In this document: piece by piece, positions 59,411 through 64,000 of the stretch
How the letters are laid out: the number at the start of each line of letters is the position of its first letter
Position numbering within the stretch: position 1 is the first letter of the stretch
NCBI RefSeq assembly: GCF_018131005.1
Contig: NZ_JAFCJK010000001.1
Span: 930,001-994,000 of the forward strand
Reading direction: 5' to 3'
Origin: Bradyrhizobium lablabi
GTDB lineage: Bacteria; Pseudomonadota; Alphaproteobacteria; Rhizobiales; Xanthobacteraceae
DNA: 64,000 bases
Notes under the pieces: model-generated
The model's database searches: none
What the model was told of the DNA's origin: nothing
Seen by the model: the letters and a program-made list of their open reading frames with translations, nothing else
Program-made: the position numbers and the translations under genes

Positions 59411-60187
59411 ATGTTCAAGGTTCGCGTGATCCCCTGTCTCGACGTCAAGGACGGGCGCGTGGTCAAGGGGGTCAATTTCGTCGACCTGCGCGACGCCGGC
59501 GATCCCGTGGAGGCGGCGGTTGCCTATGACGCCGCCGGCGCCGACGAACTCACCTTTCTCGACATCACCGCCAGCCACGAGAACCGCGGCATCATGCTGG
59601 ACGTGGTGCGGCGGACGGCGGAAGCCTGCTTCATGCCGCTGACCGTGGGCGGCGGGGTCCGCACGGTCGACGACATCAAGACCCTGCTGCGTTCAGGGGC
59701 CGACAAGGTCTCGATCAATTCTGCGGCAGTCAGCCGTCGCGAGTTCGTGAAGGAAGCGGCCGAGAAGTTTGGTGAGCAGTGCATCGTAGTCGCCATCGAC
59801 GCCAAGCGGGTCAAGCGCGCCGCCGGGTCGGACCGCTGGGAAATCTTCACCCATGGCGGGCGCAATTCGACCGGGATCGACGCCATGGAATATGCCCAGG
59901 AAGTGGTCGCCCTCGGTGCCGGAGAAATCCTGCTGACCTCGATGGACCGCGACGGAACGCGCCAGGGCTTCGACCTGCCGCTGACCCGGGCGATTGCCGA
60001 CAGTGTCTCCGTACCGGTCATCGCCTCGGGCGGCGTCGGCCATCTCGACCATCTGGTCGACGGCATCCGGGAGGGTCACGCCACCGCCGTGCTGGCCGCC
60101 TCGATCTTCCATTTTGGCGAATTTACCATCCGCCAAGCCAAGGAGCATATGGCGCGGGCCGGCCTGCCGATGCGCCTCGATCCCTAG
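59411..60187 (+). CDS. hisF: imidazole glycerol phosphate synthase, cyclase subunit
   Basis: 258 residues. [22 protein letters not shown] holds Asp11, and [16 protein letters not shown] the second catalytic Asp. [13 protein letters not shown] and [16 protein letters not shown] bind phosphate. It is the barrel partner of HisH. AGGAGAAAGTC precedes the ATG. Confidence 0.97.
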   Translation: MFKVRVIPCLDVKDGRVVKGVNFVDLRDAGDPVEAAVAYDAAGADELTFLDITASHENRGIMLDVVRRTAEACFMPLTVGGGVRTVDDIKTLLRSGADKVSINSAAVSRREFVKEAAEKFGEQCIVVAIDAKRVKRAAGSDRWEIFTHGGRNSTGIDAMEYAQEVVALGAGEILLTSMDRDGTRQGFDLPLTRAIADSVSVPVIASGGVGHLDHLVDGIREGHATAVLAASIFHFGEFTIRQAKEHMARAGLPMRLDP

Positions 60188-60245
60188 CGCGCGGTCCGGA
60201 AAAGTGGAAACTCGTTTTCCGAGAAGACCACACTGAAACGGAGTG
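60187..60245. repeat. dispersed palindromic repeat after hisF
   Basis: CGGAAAA (60197-60203) with TTTTCCG (60215-60221), flanked by GGTC (60193-60196) and GACC (60225-60228). Same family as the repeat after hisB. Confidence 0.65.
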
Positions 60246-60333
60246 AGTGAGGACTCCTTGTCACAAAAATGCTAAGCCCCCACCTTGGGGATGGCGCCCA
60301 GCGGGTGCCGGAGCATGTGTCTGAGTTGAGTTG

Positions 60334-60657
60334 ATGTCGCGTTTCACGGTCCATGATCTGGCCGCTACCATCGATGCCCGCGCTGCGACGGGCGGCGAGG
60401 CGTCCTATACCCGCAAGCTGCTTGACAAGGGCGCAGAGCATTGCGCGAAGAAGCTGGGCGAGGAGGCCATCGAAACGGTGATCGCCGCGATCGAGAACGA
60501 TCGTGACCACCTCATCGCCGAGACTGCCGATCTCGTGTTTCACCTGCTGGTTCTGCTGAAGTCACGTGGCGTGAAGCTGGAAGACGTCGAGGCCGCGCTG
60601 GAGAAGCGCACGTCGATGTCCGGACTGGAAGAGAAGGCGTCGCGGAAGTGCGACTAG
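60334..60657 (+). CDS. hisE: phosphoribosyl-ATP pyrophosphatase
   Basis: 107 residues from the ATG at 60334. GGEASYTRKLLDKGAEHCAKKLGEEAIETVIAAI and HLIAETADLVFHLLVLL carry the MazG-like Glu/Asp metal site. Monofunctional (not fused to HisI). It removes pyrophosphate from phosphoribosyl-ATP. Its TAG is the first bases of a repeat. Confidence 0.96.
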   Translation: MSRFTVHDLAATIDARAATGGEASYTRKLLDKGAEHCAKKLGEEAIETVIAAIENDRDHLIAETADLVFHLLVLLKSRGVKLEDVEAALEKRTSMSGLEEKASRKCD

Positions 60658-60730
60658 AGCATGATCGATTTGTTCGAAAGCATCATGCTCAAACAAAGGG
60701 CTGAAGCGCCTATCGCACTTCAGCGCATGT
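60656..60730. repeat. dispersed palindromic repeat after hisE
   Basis: GAGCATGAT (60657-60665) pairs with ATCATGCTC (60682-60690) perfectly. A second stem CTGAAGCGC/GCACTTCAG follows. It begins within the hisE stop TAG. Confidence 0.75.
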
Positions 60731-60758
60731 GATTGAGCGCATTGACAAGGGCAGGCTC

Positions 60759-61715
60759 ATGGATTCCCGCGCACCGGATCAGCAATATAACCCATATCGC
60801 GTCTTCACACGCCAGCAGTGGTCACATCTGCGCGACGACACGCCGATGACGCTGGAGCCCGGTGAATTCGACCGCCTGCGCTCGATGCACGATCGCCTCG
60901 ACTTGCAGGAGGTCGAGGACATCTATTTGCCGCTGTCGCGACTGCTGTCGATTTATATCGACGCGATGCAACGGCTCTATTACGCGCAGCGCCAGTTTTT
61001 AGCCATCCGCGACCGCAAGATGCCCTACATTATCGGCGTGGCCGGCTCGGTCGCCGTCGGCAAGTCCACCACGGCCCGCGTGCTTCAGGCGCTGCTTGCC
61101 CGCTGGTCGCCGCGGCCGAAGGTCGACCTGATTACGACGGACGGCTTTCTGTATCCGAACGCCGTGCTGGAACGGCAGGGTCTGATGCAGAAGAAGGGCT
61201 TTCCCGAAAGCTACGATCTGCCGACGTTGTTGGGGTTTCTCAGCGACATCAAGGCGGGCCGACGCCACGTGCGCGCACCGGTCTATTCGCATTTGACCTA
61301 CGACATCGTGCCAAAGCAATGGGCCGAGATCGACCAGCCCGACATCCTGATCGTGGAGGGCGTCAACGTGCTGCAGACGGGGCGATTGCCGCGCGACGCC
61401 AAGGCCGTGCCGTTCGTCTCGGACTTCTTTGACTTCTCGGTCTATATCGATGCCGACGAGCCGGTGCTGCGGCAATGGTATGTCAAGCGCTTCCTGGCGC
61501 TGCGCGACACCGCATTCACCGATCCCAAATCCTACTTCCATCGCTACGCGCTCTTGTCGGACGAGGAAGCGATCGCGACCGCGACCGCGATCTGGGAGCG
61601 CACCAACCTCGCCAATCTCGAGGACAACATCCTGCCGACCCGTCCGCGGGCGACGCTGATCCTAAAAAAGGGCGCCGACCACGTGGTGGAGACAGTCGCT
61701 TTGCGGCGGTTGTAG
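60759..61715 (+). CDS. coaA: pantothenate kinase (type I)
   Basis: 318 residues from the ATG at 60759 ([21 protein letters not shown]); ten open codons upstream are not used. P-loop [18 protein letters not shown] (near 94-111), [28 protein letters not shown] and SHLTYDIV with the phosphate-acceptor site. It performs the first step of CoA synthesis and is feedback-inhibited by CoA. It follows hisE, as in related genomes. Confidence 0.97.
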   Translation: MDSRAPDQQYNPYRVFTRQQWSHLRDDTPMTLEPGEFDRLRSMHDRLDLQEVEDIYLPLSRLLSIYIDAMQRLYYAQRQFLAIRDRKMPYIIGVAGSVAVGKSTTARVLQALLARWSPRPKVDLITTDGFLYPNAVLERQGLMQKKGFPESYDLPTLLGFLSDIKAGRRHVRAPVYSHLTYDIVPKQWAEIDQPDILIVEGVNVLQTGRLPRDAKAVPFVSDFFDFSVYIDADEPVLRQWYVKRFLALRDTAFTDPKSYFHRYALLSDEEAIATATAIWERTNLANLEDNILPTRPRATLILKKGADHVVETVALRRL

Positions 61716-61768
61716 CGCCGTCAAACTTCGCAGGAGGAGAAAAGGCATGACCGTGCCTACAATTCAGA

Positions 61769-64000
<2,232 letters not shown>

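Overview
The window reads as a piece of the chromosome of a Bradyrhizobium-like alphaproteobacterium (Rhizobiales, Nitrobacteraceae). The evidence is uniformly GC-rich coding sequence with NNC/NNG third positions, a gene order typical of that group (glnK-amtB, ftsK-lolA-xthA, leuS-lptE-holA, parB-parA-rsmG-mnmG-mnmE-rho-hemJ, maf-coaE-dnaQ-secB, hslU/hslV, hisB-H-A-F-E-coaA), and many short palindromic intergenic repeats of the kind common in these genomes. No organism name can be proven from the sequence alone.

Layout. 1-1857: a periplasmic PQQ-type sugar dehydrogenase and a c-type cytochrome cut by the left edge. 2269-7196: a 4.9-kb island in the 3' end of tRNA-Gly(GCC), bounded by 53-bp perfect direct repeats. 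It carries an integrase remnant and one 1246-codon gene. 7617-9241: thioredoxin-TPR and LON-domain proteins. 9271-12653: an accessory block (cytochrome b561/PepSY pair, thioesterase and enoyl-CoA hydratase, small membrane protein, TetR regulator). 12700-16115: Trm112-like protein, UbiH-family monooxygenase, TesB, GYF-domain membrane protein. 16474-20499: two tandem glnK-amtB modules, the second behind a good sigma-54 promoter. 20696-26846: GFA protein, dapC-type aminotransferase, ftsK, lolA, xthA. 27026-32430: cNMP-binding protein, OmpR-type regulator, L,D-transpeptidase, hydratase, yggS, diguanylate cyclase. 32431-33319: a non-coding stretch of nested inverted repeats. 33320-37531: leuS-lptE-holA.

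37591-49172 is the replication and segregation neighbourhood. parB, parA, rsmG, mnmG, mnmE, rho and hemJ all run leftwards, with two parS sites among them; PPDK regulator, maf, coaE and dnaQ run rightwards. The hemJ/PPDK-regulator gap at 45899-46337 is the switch point. It has six GANTC sites, an AT-rich patch and a near-consensus DnaA box, so it is the best candidate for oriC. 49176-55984 holds secB, a Tim44-like protein, mltA, an Smr protein, an unknown membrane protein and hslU-GNAT-hslV. 56715-61715 is the histidine cluster ending in coaA. 61769-64000 is a hybrid histidine kinase that runs to the right edge.

The most unusual item is the island gene. It appears to fuse an McrB-type N-terminal region, an uncharacterised middle, a GmrSD-type DUF262/DUF1524 nuclease and a HEPN-like C-terminus, and looks like a one-gene defence system. 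Other points of interest are the candidate oriC, modular dispersed repeats that begin exactly at stop codons (TAGAGC), and the structured repeat in front of leuS.
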